A stretch of DNA of 64,000 nucleotides from Haematococcus lacustris (Eukaryota > Chlorophyta > Chlorophyceae > Chlamydomonadales > Haematococcaceae): assembly GCA_030144725.1 (NCBI GenBank), contig JASKMD010000013.1, positions 2,318,322-2,382,321 of the forward strand. Reading direction: 5' to 3'. The notes beneath the pieces were generated by a model. It was given only the letters and a program-made list of their open reading frames with translations, did not search any database and was not told where the DNA came from. The position numbers and the translations under genes were made by a program. Below are positions 37,316 to 49,762 of this stretch, in pieces. Within the stretch, counting starts at the first letter, position 1. Each line of letters starts with the position of its first letter.

Positions 37316-40300
37316 ATGGGATGCGCCACAAGCAAGCCCTTGGAAGCTCCCACACGACAAAAGGCAGAGTATACGGAAACGAGCGAGTCTCTACCCATAG
37401 TCGCATCAGGCGCTGGTCCATCCCCGACAGCAGCTGATTGGGTGCCAGAGCATGGCATCGCCAGGGCTCAAAACGAGCTGCCAGATGCCAGCTGCTCATT
37501 GCTACCTGGACCAATAACACAGCGCAATACCGTAGATGAAACAATTCAATCCAGCCATCATGTAACCTCAGCAATCAGCAACCCTCAGACAGGGCCGGAT
37601 GTGGCCCAGACAGCTACAATCCCAGCTGCCAGCAGTGGGCGAAATGCGAAGATGCCTTGGGAGCACGCAGCGGCATTCGGAAGCAAATCAAGCGACATGT
37701 GGAACTGTCTGCAGCGCGCTTGCGATCACCTTGTATACGTGTCACCTGCACGTTGCGCGAGGTAATCACGGGATGCAGTCCACCCCAGCAATAGACCTTC
37801 CACATTTGACCCCGTTCCTCGCGTGGCGCAGCGTGGTAATCTTCAGCACGAGCCGGCGATATGCCAAGGTGGTGTGCAACGCAAGCTCGCCGCAGGCTGT
37901 GCTGTGCACACGTAACGAGCTGTGCCCATCTGCGGAGCTCCCTACTGTCGTTACTGCCATCGCGACATGTCGACCAGTGCAGCTTGATTTTGCAGCGGTC
38001 AGTAAATCCACCTAGTAAATGCTTTGAAATAAAAGCTCTCGAGGCATATAGTCACGTGAATCTGATGCACATGCAGGAGTGCGCGAAAGGACAGGAATTG
38101 GGTGTGGACTGCCAGCTTCTAAAGGACGAGGCCGGCTGCACTAGCTTTGTCGTCATTCCACTGTGAGATGGTGAGCTACGGAGCCTGGGATGGAAGCTTA
38201 GCTAATCACAACTTGTTCTCTGCCTGCAGCGTTTTTGCTAAAGAGGTGTTGGGAGCACTCATGCTAGCCGGAAGCGAGACTTTGGATCCTGGGTGAGCAA
38301 CACTTGAGCAATGCTGCTCTGCTGCCAATGAAGGTGTACTAGCAAGGATGCTGCGCCATGCAGGTGGCCTAACCATTGGGTGGCGAGCTTCTGGCCATGG
38401 GTGGCAATGTATGCAGCTGAAGTGAAAGCTGTGCGCCTGGTTGACCTGCTGGAAAAGATCCAGACTGCGCCATCTCTGAACAGCCTGGCTTGGGTGGTGA
38501 CAAATGAACTGGATGACTGGTTTGAGTGGACAGTGCGGGAACACACAGAGGCACGACTGGTGCTGCTGTCCGAAGGTAGGGTGTTGAGCTACACCAGGAG
38601 CATGGCAAGGGTGTAGCTTGCAGTAGGCAATCTACGAGCACAGGTTAAGAGTGGATTGTCTAATGAGCACCCCCTGCAACTGACCTGCAACTGACCTGCT
38701 GCTGCTGCTGCTGCTGATGCTTTCCTCTAGTTATTGAAAGTGTGATGTTCCTAAACCATTATGCAGATACAAGCAGCGCTCTGGTGCTTTCGCACGCAAT
38801 GGTGAACACCAAGTCACGGCCTGCGCCCATGCGCTGTAGCTCCAGCCTTGACCCCATGATTAGAACAGCCAGCAGCAATGCTTTGGCCCCTGGCATGACA
38901 ACAGATCCCACAATTATCCCCCACCCAGCTGGCTGGTCAGGAAAAACGCACCTTCAGCCTGATGCAGCCGCGGGCCTGTGCAAGTCAGCACCCACGTCAG
39001 GCGTGTCAGCGCTCCCCTTCGGCAATGACACAGGAGCCGTGGCCCCAGGACCCCAGTTGCCCCTCAGCAAGCAGCCAGGGCTCGTTCCTTCACTGGGCGC
39101 CAGCCCAGCAACGCCCTTCCTTTGTGGTGACCCTGGCTTCGCTCTGACAGCAAGGCAGCTGGCAGAGCATGGGCTCTTGGGCACGCACATGAGCCTGCTC
39201 AACACCTTGACCAGGCGGTGTCTAGTGGAGGGTAGGTGGCTGCAGGGTGGAAGCTCCACTAGGCATCACAGCGCACACAACAGAGCATGACAGCACACAG
39301 AAGCAGAGCATTATAGCAACACTCACTGCTTGCACCTATGTATGCATGGCACTGAGGGTGACACCTGGTGCTTGCTGTGCACAGGCAGCAAGCTTTTGTA
39401 CGTGGCCGACGTCATGGCAGCATTGAAAAAGTATGGCGAGCCCTGGAAGGACATTTTCCTGGACCAGGTGTGACAAATGTTGTTTTGGCCATGTACTGCA
39501 TGCACTGTGGGACAGAACTCTGCCTTGTTGACATAGGTCTGTGTTGTGGGCATAAGTTTGTGGCAGGAGGCTGTGAAACGTTGGCACACTGCTTGTACAC
39601 CACAGCCCTGCATGGTCACATTCTTTCATTGTGAAGCAGCAAGTGCACACTGTGGCTGTGCAGGCCCGAGTTTTGAATCCATTGTGGGTTATTGCTGCAC
39701 CAATCATTGCCAACGAGAAGCACTTGGGGGCCATCATCTGGTTGTCAAACTCCAGGTTGGTCGCTTGTAAGCTTTGAGCTGCCGCCACCGCTCACTGCTG
39801 TTCCTGCTGCCACAAGCGCTGCTGCGGCTGCTTCTGCCGCCGCCACTGCTGCAGCTGCTGGTACTGTCTACTTGCCTACCTGACTTGACGAACTGTGGAC
39901 GAAACAAGATGGACAGTGGCATGCAACGGCACCGACAATGTGTGCACTGATTGAACCTTCTGCAGGGTCAACCCTGCCATGCTGGCCAACGCTGCAAGAA
40001 CGAGTGTACCTCCCCTGCTGCACAGCCTAGCCGAGCAGCTACAGCAAGTCACTCAGCATGTCACACAGCTGCGCAGCCAAAACTCAGGCATGGCCAACGA
40101 TGAGGTACGTTACACCTGGTGGAACTGGCATGTCATCATGAACATGATCATAGATGTGATCACATCGTAGGATAAGCCCTTGTGCAGCAATCATGGTGCA
40201 TCAACATATCCCTGCCAAATGCTTGAGGACATGTGGGGATTGTTCCAGCCTTAACCATGTCATCAAGCACAGCCAGGGCTGTGTGGTATGAAGAAGCATC

Positions 40301-43300
40301 ACTTTTTGCTGGCCTGCATCACCCTGCTCTCACAACACCTGCTTGCTGCCATGCAGACTCCACACTTCTGGGACCATCTCCTAAGCGGCACCGGGTTGGA
40401 GCTGGGTACTGCAAAAAATAGTGTGTCATCCAGTCATGGCCTGGAGATACTGGACTTTGAGTACAGGCCTGTCAAGTATTCAGTGAGTGGCCCTGCCGCC
40501 AACATCATTGTTATGCTCCATTTGCTCTTGTGCTGCTGCCAAAGGCCAGCTGATCATAAGGTGGACAAGAGCTAAGCTGCTTGAGTATAGCACAGCTACT
40601 GTGCGGTAGAAGTGTAGCTACAGCTGAAATGTAGCACAGCTGCTGTGCAAAAAACACATGTCCGACCCAAGGGCTCTGCCAGCTGGTGTGTGTCGCCGCA
40701 GATGGCTCCGTCGGACGCAGCTTCCACCAGTGCTCTCATGAAGGTGTACCAAAGCGTTATTGCACAACACCAGCATGCGCAGACTCCTCCCGAGTTTGAT
40801 CTTGGTGCCCAATATGAGGAGATTGAGGTGTGTCTCATATTGTGTGTCGTGTGTATTGCAACAGCAACTGAGCAGACAAGTGATGTTTGGGTTGCGACTG
40901 GCACTGTCTGCAATCATCAGCACTGACACACTACATGAATGCAGTGTACAATCCTTTTATTGACAGCTTGCAATGCAACTGAATGTTGGAGCTGATGCTG
41001 CTGACCTGCACTGCCGACAGATTACAGGCAGTTCCAGCCTGTGCTGTTTGAACAACCTGGGGTTGCATTGCCGCACAGGTCATTGCCAAGGCGGGCCAAG
41101 GAGCATTTGGGAGTGTCTACGTTGCAATGTGGAAAGGCATGCTCGTGGCCGTCAAGGTGACTTTCATACCTCGTAGATCATGCTAATCAGCTCCACGTGT
41201 GGTTTGCTCATTGTACAGGCGGCTGGCACCAGCATGCCTTCTGGCCCCCATGCCATGCTGCTTTTGCCAGCCTGGCGCAAGAGAGAGAGTAAGAGAGTGT
41301 GTTTGTGTTTGGTGGCGCATATGCATCCATGTCCAGGTTATGAAGCAGCAATTGGATGGCAGACGTGCCATGCGCACCGCTTGGGAACTCGCTGTGACCA
41401 AAGCCCTACAGCACAGCAATGTGGTTGCAGTGCATATGGTTCTGACAGATGTACTTGTAGAGGTGAGTCACAGCTTGGGTACAAACATCACACCTGGCAA
41501 GGGTCAAACTAGGAACCTTACTGTGTATAGCCATAGTATACCCATAGCTGGTCCAGCACAGCCAGCAAGTCCCTGAAGCAGCTGCTGCTGCTGCTGCCAC
41601 ACTGCCACACTGTGCTGCAGCTGCTCACACTGCCACACTGCCACACTGCCACACTGTGTGGGTCAACTGTTTGATGGCCATGCCTGCAGAAATTCAGCAA
41701 ACGCATCATCCGCTTCATTCCTTCCAGCCTGGTGGGTCTATCTGCTGAGCCCAACACACCGCAGGCATCCATGCTCCTGCTCACCATCTGGCGTCACTGG
41801 TATTTGCCAGCAGCAGTGATGACCCGTGCCTGACTCGTGGGCTTGTCGCAGGCTGCAGATGCACAGTCGTCTAGCTGGGGCAGCAGCATGGGGGTGCCCA
41901 CACTGAGTGCAGCCATCGGCCAGGACAAGGAGAGCCAGCCTCGCTGTCAGGTGGGTGTGCGTGTGTGGAGCCAACCATCTGCTTTCAAATCAAAGCCATG
42001 GCCGCCACGATCATGGCAGGCAATGCAACGCTGGCCAGTGCAGTGCCATCCAGGTTAGAGGGGGCAGCCAAGGTTGTATACTCCCTTCAGTTTAGGTTTG
42101 TGGACACCCACCCTTATCTCCTTATGTCATTGACACCACCATCATGAACACCAGTTGCATCTCAGCTTCCATCAATGCAGCCACAACGGGACACCCAGTG
42201 CAGCCATGGCACCAACAACAGGCTGAGCAAACCACCACGCCACTCGCTGATGGCTGGCTGGTGGCCAGAAGCAGCCCCCCCTCCTCTGCTGTGGTTCAGG
42301 TCATCATCATGGAGTACTGCAACCTGGGGCCCCTGCATCACTACATGGCTGAGCGCCGCTTCATGCGCCAGTTCCCTGCGGAACCCCTCAAAGGCATCAC
42401 GCCTGCCACAGCCGCCACTCGTCCTGCAGCCAGTGCTGGCACTGCCCTCAGCATCGCTCACTCTCACCCCCCTCAACCCCACCCTCCCAACCAGTCGTCA
42501 CACAGCTCCGGCAGCTCCAAGCCAAGCTCTGGCAGCAATGAGACAGGCGCTCCACAGGTGTGCCACCCAGTTGTGAAGCACGTGTGGAGGGTATAATGAT
42601 GTAGAGCTCGGCATATGTTTTTGCACTGGAGGTCTCCTGAAGAGTTCAGGGGCAGGAGAGCATCATGTGTGTGTTTAGCCAGCAGCTGTAGCACCAGCTA
42701 CACCAAGACAAGCAGCAGCACCTGTGAAGCATAGCATAGGTCCTCAGGACTGGAGGTCTTCTGGAGACTCCAAACCTACAGCGTCACGCGTGTAGCAACC
42801 AGCTGTGGCAACAAGACACGCATGCAAGCTACACCAAGACAAGCAGTAGCAGCACCCTGAACTGTAGAATGGCAGCAACATGAAAGGGCAGCAGGTAGGT
42901 AGCATGTGTGGTGTCCAGTCTTGCAGGTTTGAATGCATATACAGAGATGGCGCCGCCATACGCAGAGATGTTCAGTGCAAGGCACCTGGTAGCAGAGCAG
43001 TGAGCATGGCTGTGTGTGACAACTCAACTGCAGGTGGTGGACATGCCCATGGTGATTGCCACCCTGCTGGAGGTAGCAGAGGCCTTGAACTACCTGCACT
43101 CCCAAGGCTTCATCCACTGTGACCTAAAACCAGAAAACATCCTGCTGAGAGTTGCACCAGTGAGTCACAGCCATCACACTTCTTCCCCAACATCATCCAT
43201 TCCCTGATTCTTCAGCATCTGCTTCCCCAGCAGAGTCTTCAGCTTCAGCATCACAGCTATGCAAGCCCTTCCTGATGTCACCTCAATGTCCATGCAAGCA

Positions 43301-45247
43301 TGGCCCGCAGTGCAGCTGTTGTGCTGTGGCTGGTGCCGCAGGCTGACAACCGGGGCTTCACAGCCAAAGTGAGTGACTTTGGGCTAAGCGACCTCAGCAC
43401 CAGTGACGGCAGCCTCGTGATGGGCGAGCTGGGTGGGACAGTCACGCACATTGCGCCAGAACTAGTCACGCAACGCAAGGCAAGTGGTTTCAAGTGGGTA
43501 TGTCGGCATTGGGGTTGGCAGGGGCAGGATCATCATCAGCATACCGATGGCATGTGTCAGTCAGACGCCTCACGAAGTTGGAGTTGGGCGAGAGCACAGA
43601 ATGAGCAAGCCAGTTTATGCCCTACATGAGGGCCTCAATGGTTGGGTGCTAGGCGTGCCAAAAGAGCTCCCTGTAGCTCGTTACAACAGGGCCAAAGCAA
43701 CTGACTGTGTATGTGTCCCAGCTGCAAGGGGCAAGTTGCACATGTGTGATGTTGCACACATCAGGCTGCTGACTTGTTTTGGTTTGTCCTCTGGCTGCAG
43801 GTGAGCAAGATGTGTGATGTGTACAGCTTTGGGATCTGCATGTGGGAGCTGTACACTGGGCAGCGCCCCTACATCGACCTGCTGCAGAGCAGCAAGGACA
43901 AGCGAAGCCGCGACAAGCTCATCTTGTCCAAGGTATGGGCTGAACCAAGTTGGCATGTACACTCTTGTGCATGGCTGCTGCTGTGATAGCTGTTGTGTAG
44001 CTGCCCCCACGGTGCCCAAGGCACCAGCCCATGTGCTTCCTGTTTGCGCCCCAGCTGGGGTGTATAACCAGTCCAGCATGCTTGCTTGATGGCATGTCAG
44101 GCACAGCCATCATCACCAGCACTGCTCTGCCCTGCTGTGGCCTGCTGTGGCCTGCTGTGGCCTGCTGTGGCCTGCTATGCCCTGCTATGGCCTGCTATGC
44201 CCTGCTATGGCCTGCTATGGCCCCGTTGATACGATTCACTGCTCTCTTCCTCACACAGGTGGCCCATGAGCACAGGCGCCCGGCCTTCCCCTCCTGTGCT
44301 CCCGTAGACTATGTGGCCTTGGCAACCCACTGCTGGCACCCCAGCCCTGACTTCCGCCCCACCTTCCAGGTATTTTGCAGCAGCTATCATATTGCTGTGA
44401 CCCCTGTTGTCTACAGTCCAGCTACAGTCCTCGCAGTCACTGCCCTAGCAAGGCATCATTGCAGTCAAGATTGAGGGGGTGGGAGGGGAGGGGGGTGGGT
44501 CCTCACCCCTCCCACCTCAACCTCCAGCGGCACACGCCCCTAGTCTACTTAAATCCACTTCCACACACTGCTCCTCACACACATCAGCATGCACGCGCTT
44601 CCATGTGTGGCCGTACACACCCACATGTCTCAAGACCCACCCCTGTTGCGGTGGCTGTCCACCCACAGCAAGTGCTGTCAGAGCTGAGGGCCATGCAAGC
44701 TCAATATGGTCAAGTTCCTGCCCCCCACCCCAGCACCGCCTACTCCTCAGCACACGACTCAGCACGGCTGCAGCACATGCTGGGGCAGCAGGCAGTGCTG
44801 GGTGGAGCTGCCCACCCAGCAGGCATCCCCGGCTACCCCCTGACACACAGCAGCCAGATGGCCGTGGCGCAGCACATGCAGCTGAGACAGCAGCAGCACC
44901 AGCAGTTTGGAGGAAGCCCTGGGTCGTCACCCAAGCACAGCGCGGGCCAACCCAGCAGCCCAGGCTATCGCAGCCTGGCACCAGCCATGCATGGCAACGG
45001 TGTACCAAAGGGCCACCCAGCCACCTCGTTCGGGCAGGTGAGTGGCCAGCACCCTCCGAGGGAGTTGAAGCCCAGGACCTACAGCTCAAATCCAGAGTCT
45101 GGAGCCCATGCCCCTCCTGCCCCTCCAGCGCATGTGCAACACCGCGGCTCCAGCTTGAGGCCCCTTGTCCTGCAGAAGGAACAGGTCCTGTACAGGTCAG
45201 CCGCTGCTGCACAGCAGGCAAAGCCTCCATACCCGCACGATGCATAG
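37316..45247 (+). CDS. GAF-domain TKL-like protein kinase (about 22 exons)
   Basis: It begins [12 protein letters not shown], a myristoylation/palmitoylation motif, so membrane attachment is likely. Exons: 37316-37732, 37779-37997, 38077-38162, 38230-38292, 38364-38575, 38731-39231, 39385-39467, 39664-39755, 39966-40104, 40357-40482, 40702-40827, 41079-41156, 41337-41462, 41690-41731, 41852-41950, about 41958-42054, 42300-42557, 43034-43159, 43342-43479, 43801-43932, 44259-44369, 44669-45247 (TAG). Two GAF-like halves ([38 protein letters not shown]) precede the kinase: [41 protein letters not shown] (HRD variant with catalytic Asp), [40 protein letters not shown] Gln/Pro-rich tail follows. 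Nearly all phases match; the 42054-42300 link and the 46-nt first intron are doubtful. The intron at 43480 has a GC donor. Confidence 0.75.
44447..44625 (+). repeat. Dispersed intronic repeat, copy 1
   Basis: About 170 bp in the last kinase intron (gcatcattgcagtcaagatt, acctccagcggcacacgccc, catcagcatgcacgcgcttc) match, inverted, 59130-59275 in an intron of the UBX gene. No coding potential is shared across the copies. Confidence 0.65.
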
Positions 45248-45249
45248 CC

Positions 45250-45895
45250 TCAAGCACCAGGCTAGAGGACAAGTGAGGAGCATGAGAGGGCGCATGAGAG
45301 AAGGGAAGAGAAGAGGGCACAGCACGGAAGCTAGCTTGGGGTTAACGATTTGATAGTAGGTTTGCAGGTATGTTGGAGTAGAGCTGCACATTGTAGCAGG
45401 GCCTTGTCTGTAGTTTCAGTGCCTTTGTGTGTGAGCTTGTGGCAAGGATTATCCTGCGCCTCTGTTGATGTACCTGCTGCTGCTCTAGCTTTGGTGATGC
45501 TTGCTGTATGGGGTGCTGCTGTGGCTCTGAGAATTGAAGCAATAGAATAAAAGAGCAGTTCAGGTAGTCCAGGGGTGGTAGGGCAGGAATGAGTGTGGCA
45601 GACTGAGATAGCAATGGCGCCCCAACCTCTATTGTTGCATTGGGCTTGAGCTATGAGGCTGACGCTCATGCCTCTTGGCTGCCATGTGCATGGACCTTGG
45701 GCCTCGTAGCGACCCTCACACTAATTGCTTTATGCCTGCGTACCATCACAGGGTGATGCTTTCTCAATGTAGCGCAACGCACGTATTTTCTCGTAGTGTA
45801 TTTGGAATGCAATTCATGGGAATGGATGATGCCAGAATGGATGATGCCAGAATGGCAAGTGGGAAATCAACGGATGAAGCTATTAATACGGATGA
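45250..45895. other. 3' flank of kinase gene; no gene recognised
   Basis: Unique DNA; 45826-45853 has a 14-bp tandem (tggatgatgccaga). Confidence 0.4.
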
Positions 45896-45899
45896 AGGT

Positions 45900-46030
45900 A
45901 CTTTCGGGACTTTCTGTAACGCACTTCAATTTGAAGTCTTCAAAGCAAGGTGCACAAACAAAGGTGCACATGGGCTCAAAATGAAGTCATGCAAGTTCTC
46001 ATCACTGTTATGGATTGGACTGCGAACATG
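45900..46030 (-). mobile_element. Inverted fragment of the LINE 3' end
   Basis: The minus strand matches the LINE tail at about 52460-52545 (gagaacttgcatgacttcat, gagcccatgtgcacctttgt, aagtgcgttacagaaagtcc), with an 11-bp insertion and substitutions. It is a short, inverted, decayed copy next to the main LINE. Confidence 0.6.
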
Positions 46031-46870
46031 ATGTTTCAATCACCCCGTCTAGGTGCCCCGCACGCCCGGCAGGCATCGCGTTGGGTGATGGCCGGACATT
46101 CCATTTGTGCACAACCAGCACACTACGCTAGGTAGATGGGGTTGCAGGGATGCGGCTCACCGTGCCCGTCTCGCCGCGTGATTTGTTCGCGGGCACATGT
46201 GGCAGTACGCGAGCAAAGACTCCAATGGCTTGCGCTGATGGTCAGATGACGCGCAATTGTTCGCAGCTGCTAATGTGATCAACGCTATCGAAAACGATGC
46301 ATTATTTAGAGAGTAATTGCATGCATATTACCAACCCCATGTTGGGGTGGCCTGACCTGAAGTCTGCGGTGCACTGGCAATCAAAGAAGACCCCTGACGC
46401 TTGCCATGAGTTTGACCACTCCCCCATTACCCTGTCATTCACGGCACCAGCACAAGCCACTACACCCATCCACACCTGCATTGCTGACTGCCACACTGGC
46501 CCACAGTTCCAATGGAAGCCAGATCATGCTGCTCGGTATGTGGGTGCCCTTATTGCCTTGGGTGTCAAGCAGGCAAGGGGTCATGGCTGTCAAGCAGGCT
46601 GTTGAGCAAGGCACACACCCTGACTCCATCAACCGCTTTGTGCATGACATCATATCACGGGTTGCGGGCAGTGCGGGGATGCTCAAGCCAAGGCTCTGAC
46701 CACTGGCACGTGTTGACAAGCACACCACAGTTAAGCCTGCCTGGTTTGACCGGTCATGCAAGGAGGCCAAAGCCGTACTCTGGCAGGCTCTGCGTAGCGG
46801 GGAGGCCTTGCACCTCTACAGGGCTAGAAAGCAGGCCTATAGGAGGCTGGTTGCTAGAGCTAAGTTTGTG

Positions 46871-47039
46871 TTACGAGACGTCCGGTGACGGTGACAGAGT
46901 TCTCCTTGACAGACTGGGCGTTGTCAGGAAGTCTGCCCGGGAATCGAACCCGGCCTCAGATCACTGCACCACGTCACACTTCTCATAGGGGCGTTACGAT
47001 TATTGCCTCAGCATTACATCATCACGTAACATTTTGCGT
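46871..47039 (-). mobile_element. tRNA-like (SINE- or MITE-like) insertion in the LINE
   Basis: The minus strand has GGTTCGATTCC (complement of 46940-46950), a perfect Pol III B box in a CCGGG/CCCGG stem, with an A-box-like GTGGTGCAGTGAT 15-25 bp upstream. That spacing is too short for a tRNA, so the anticodon arm is lost. LINE coding sequence stops at 46870 and resumes at about 47040. GTTACG near the left edge and CGTAAC near the right edge could be short terminal inverted repeats. Confidence 0.5.
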
Positions 47040-48048
47040 GGTCCAAGCACAGAGCTGTTAAGCTCCTAGACATGCTCAAACACAACCCTGGGGATGCACT
47101 CAAGATGCTCCGAGTCAAGCACGCACGCCAGCAGTCCATGGTCCCCATCGACATGTGGCATCAGCATCTGCAGGCCTACTTCACAACCACCAATACGACA
47201 CATGAAGCACCTGATGTGATCCCTGAGCCAGCCAGGACTAGGCAAGCTGTGCCTGCCCATTTGCAAGCCGTTCCTCTTGGGAGAGGCAGACTTCACTCTG
47301 TTCCTGCCCCTGCCCCTGTCACAACACATCCACCTGCCTATGAGCTGCCCCATCTTGACAACATCACATTCATTATACAAGCACAACTACGTGAGCTCAA
47401 CAATGACACAGCTCCTGGCCTGGATGGGCTCCCAACCCCCTTTATCAAGCACGCCCGCACAGTTGAGGAGGGTGTCACCACATACCTGCTGCTCCCTCTG
47501 CTTGCCACATGGTTTCGCAGCATTCATCCCAGCTGCTTGGAAGGTAGCTAGAATCAGCCCCCTCTTCAAGGACACAGACCCCACAGACCCCAACAAGTAC
47601 AGAATGCTTGCTGTGAATAGTGTGTTGTACCGCCTGTATGCTAACGTCTTGCGGCACGTGCTGACTGCCTGGTGCATGACACACAAAGTGCTGCCAGCTG
47701 AGCAGTTTGGGTTCATCCCGGGACGCAGCACCATGCAACCCATGTTCATTCTGCGCCATCTTGTCCACGCTCAAAAGGCCAGCGTAGATGCCAAGCACCG
47801 CAAGCTTTTCACTGCCTTCATTGACTTCAAACAGGCTTATGACCACATACCTCGACAACAATTGTGGGAGCACTTGCGGGTTGGAGTCAAGCTGCCACAG
47901 CCCTTGCTTGCCTGCCTGGAGGGTCTGTATAGGGATGATAGCTATGTGCTGATAGATGGCCCCCACCGCACCCCCCAGTGACTCCAGACCAAGGTGTCAA
48001 GCAAGGCTGCCCCATCAGCCCACTCCTGTTTGCTCTCTATGTTCACGA
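47040..48048 (+). pseudogene. LINE reverse transcriptase, first half
   Basis: Two overlapping frames carry the RT. 47072-47551 has LRELNNDTAPGLDGLP (the TAPGxDG finger motif) and then shifts frame. 47510-47981 has ISPLFKDTDPTDPNKYRMLA, FGFIPGRSTMQPMFILRHLV and FTAFIDFKQAYDHIPR (motif A with one catalytic Asp), then a stop. A third frame continues with GVKQGCPISPLLFALYVHD (motif B). It breaks off at 48048; the YADD box is 2.7 kb away. At least two frameshifts or stops make it non-functional. Confidence 0.75.
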
Positions 48049-48194
48049 CATAATAATCACGATAAACATGGACCGGTCGCGATTGGACCGACCATAGCTC
48101 TATGAAAACTAGAGTAGAAGGCCGTTCGAACGGTACAAGTCTTACGCTAATCCGCGCAACCGTTGCGACGTAGTTGGACCGCGAATTTCTCAAC

Positions 48195-48540
48195 CACGTA
48201 TCTGTACAGATTCCTAAGGTTAGCTATCTGTACAGATGTCGGCTAGGCTATCTGTACAGGTTTATTCAGCTATCTGTACAGATGTCGGCTAGGCTATCTG
48301 TACAGATTTGTTCAGCTATCTGTACAGATGTCGGCTAGGCTATCTGTACAGATTTGTTCAGCTATCTGTACAGATGTCGGCTAGGCTATCTGTACAGATT
48401 TGTTCAGCTATCTGTACAGATGTCGGCTAGGCTATCTGTACAGATTTGTTTAGCTATCTGAACAGATGTCGGCTAGGCTATCTGTACAGATTTGTTCAGC
48501 TATCTGTACAGATGCTGCTTTGCTATCTGTACAGACGCTT
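48195..48540. repeat. 46-bp satellite with ATCTGTACAGAT palindrome
   Basis: About seven units alternate two half-units, TATCTGTACAGATGTCGGCT+AGGC and TATCTGTACAGATTTGTTCA+GC. Each half-unit contains the perfect 12-bp palindrome ATCTGTACAGAT. Confidence 0.92.
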
Positions 48541-48599
48541 GTTTGGGTATATGTAGAGATGCTTGTTACATATCTCCTATGCTACTTAGCTGCAACACC

Positions 48600-48930
48600 T
48601 CGCTTCGCCCCCGCAAAACACATGTATCCACATCCAAACACCCCGCAACACCTCGCTACACCCCCGCAAAATACATGTATTGACGCCCAAACACCCCGCA
48701 ACACCTCGCTACACCCCCGCAAAACACATGTATTGACACCCAAACACCCCGCAACACCTCGCTACACCCCCGCAAAATACATGCATTGACACACAAACAC
48801 CCCGCAACACCTCGCAACACCCCCGCAAAACACATGCATTGACGACCAAACACCCCGCAACACCCCCGCAAAACACATGTTTAACACCCAAACACCCCGC
48901 AACACCTCACTACGCTACTCCTATACACAT
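48600..48930. repeat. 53-bp satellite (ACCCCGCAACACCTCGC)
   Basis: Five to six units of acacatgtattgacgcccaa + acaccccgcaacacctcgct + acacccccgcaaa, one shortened. Followed by ACAACACC-rich DNA to 49320. Confidence 0.92.
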
Positions 48931-48989
48931 GTCTTAGTCCACCATCACCCCGAGACACCTCCCTATGGGAATGCGAAGCATATGCATTA

Positions 48990-49320
48990 ATGCATCAACG
49001 ACTTGCAACACCTCCGCATGAGGTGACAAGGTGGCAACACCATACAACACCAACAATGACATCACCAACAACAACACCAACAACACCACCACCACACCAC
49101 ACCATGGTGACAACACAAGAACACAACGACACACCACACCACAATGACAACACAACAACATTGCAACAAGACAAGCATATGCATTGATGCATCAACGACA
49201 TGCAACACCTCTACATAAGGTGACAAGGTGCCAACAACACACAACAATAACAACATCAACAACACAATGACACACCACACACACCACCACACACCACCAC
49301 ACACCACACAAGTGACAAGT
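48990..49320. repeat. AACACC/CACCAC-rich low-complexity DNA with a duplicated unit
   Basis: Two related about 200-bp units each start with aagcatatgcatt(aa/ga)tgca + tcaacgac, followed by aggtgacaaggtg(g/c)caac, at 48976 and 49176. Confidence 0.75.
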
Positions 49321-49606
49321 GACCGGGTGCAAGTTCATAGCCTCATCTTTCGTGCTCCCGCTATCCTTCACCCACCACACTACCATTGACGCCCACCTAC
49401 CAAACCTACACCTATGCCATGTTGCACAACAAGCAAGGGCTGGCAACCACTCAAGTGCTCCACCATCCAGCTATCGTGCCCTTTGGAGAGGGATGGGTAG
49501 GGTCATTGTGGTGTGTGGGCATGGCATGGCATGGGTGGGCTGGGTGGGCTGATACTACGGGATCCCACTCCAAGCTGCCCACTCCATGTTGCCCGCTCCG
49601 AGTTGC

Positions 49607-49762
49607 TACGCCAAGGGTAGGGTAGGGAGAGGGCTGCTACGCCAAGGGTAGGGTAGGGAGAGGGTTGCTACGCCAAGGGTAGGGTAGGGAGAGGGCTGCT
49701 ACGCCAAGGGTAGGGTAGGGAGAGGGCTGCTACGCCAAGGGTAGGGTAGGGAGAGGGTTGCA
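49607..49762. repeat. 31-bp minisatellite (GCTGCTACGCCAAGGGTAGGG)
   Basis: Five near-perfect units. The last is followed by purine-rich GGGAAGG DNA to about 49920. Confidence 0.95.

Noticed and set aside
48195..48930. CRISPR array
   Set aside because: The repeats are contiguous and no variable spacers occur between them; the genome is eukaryotic and no cas genes are present.
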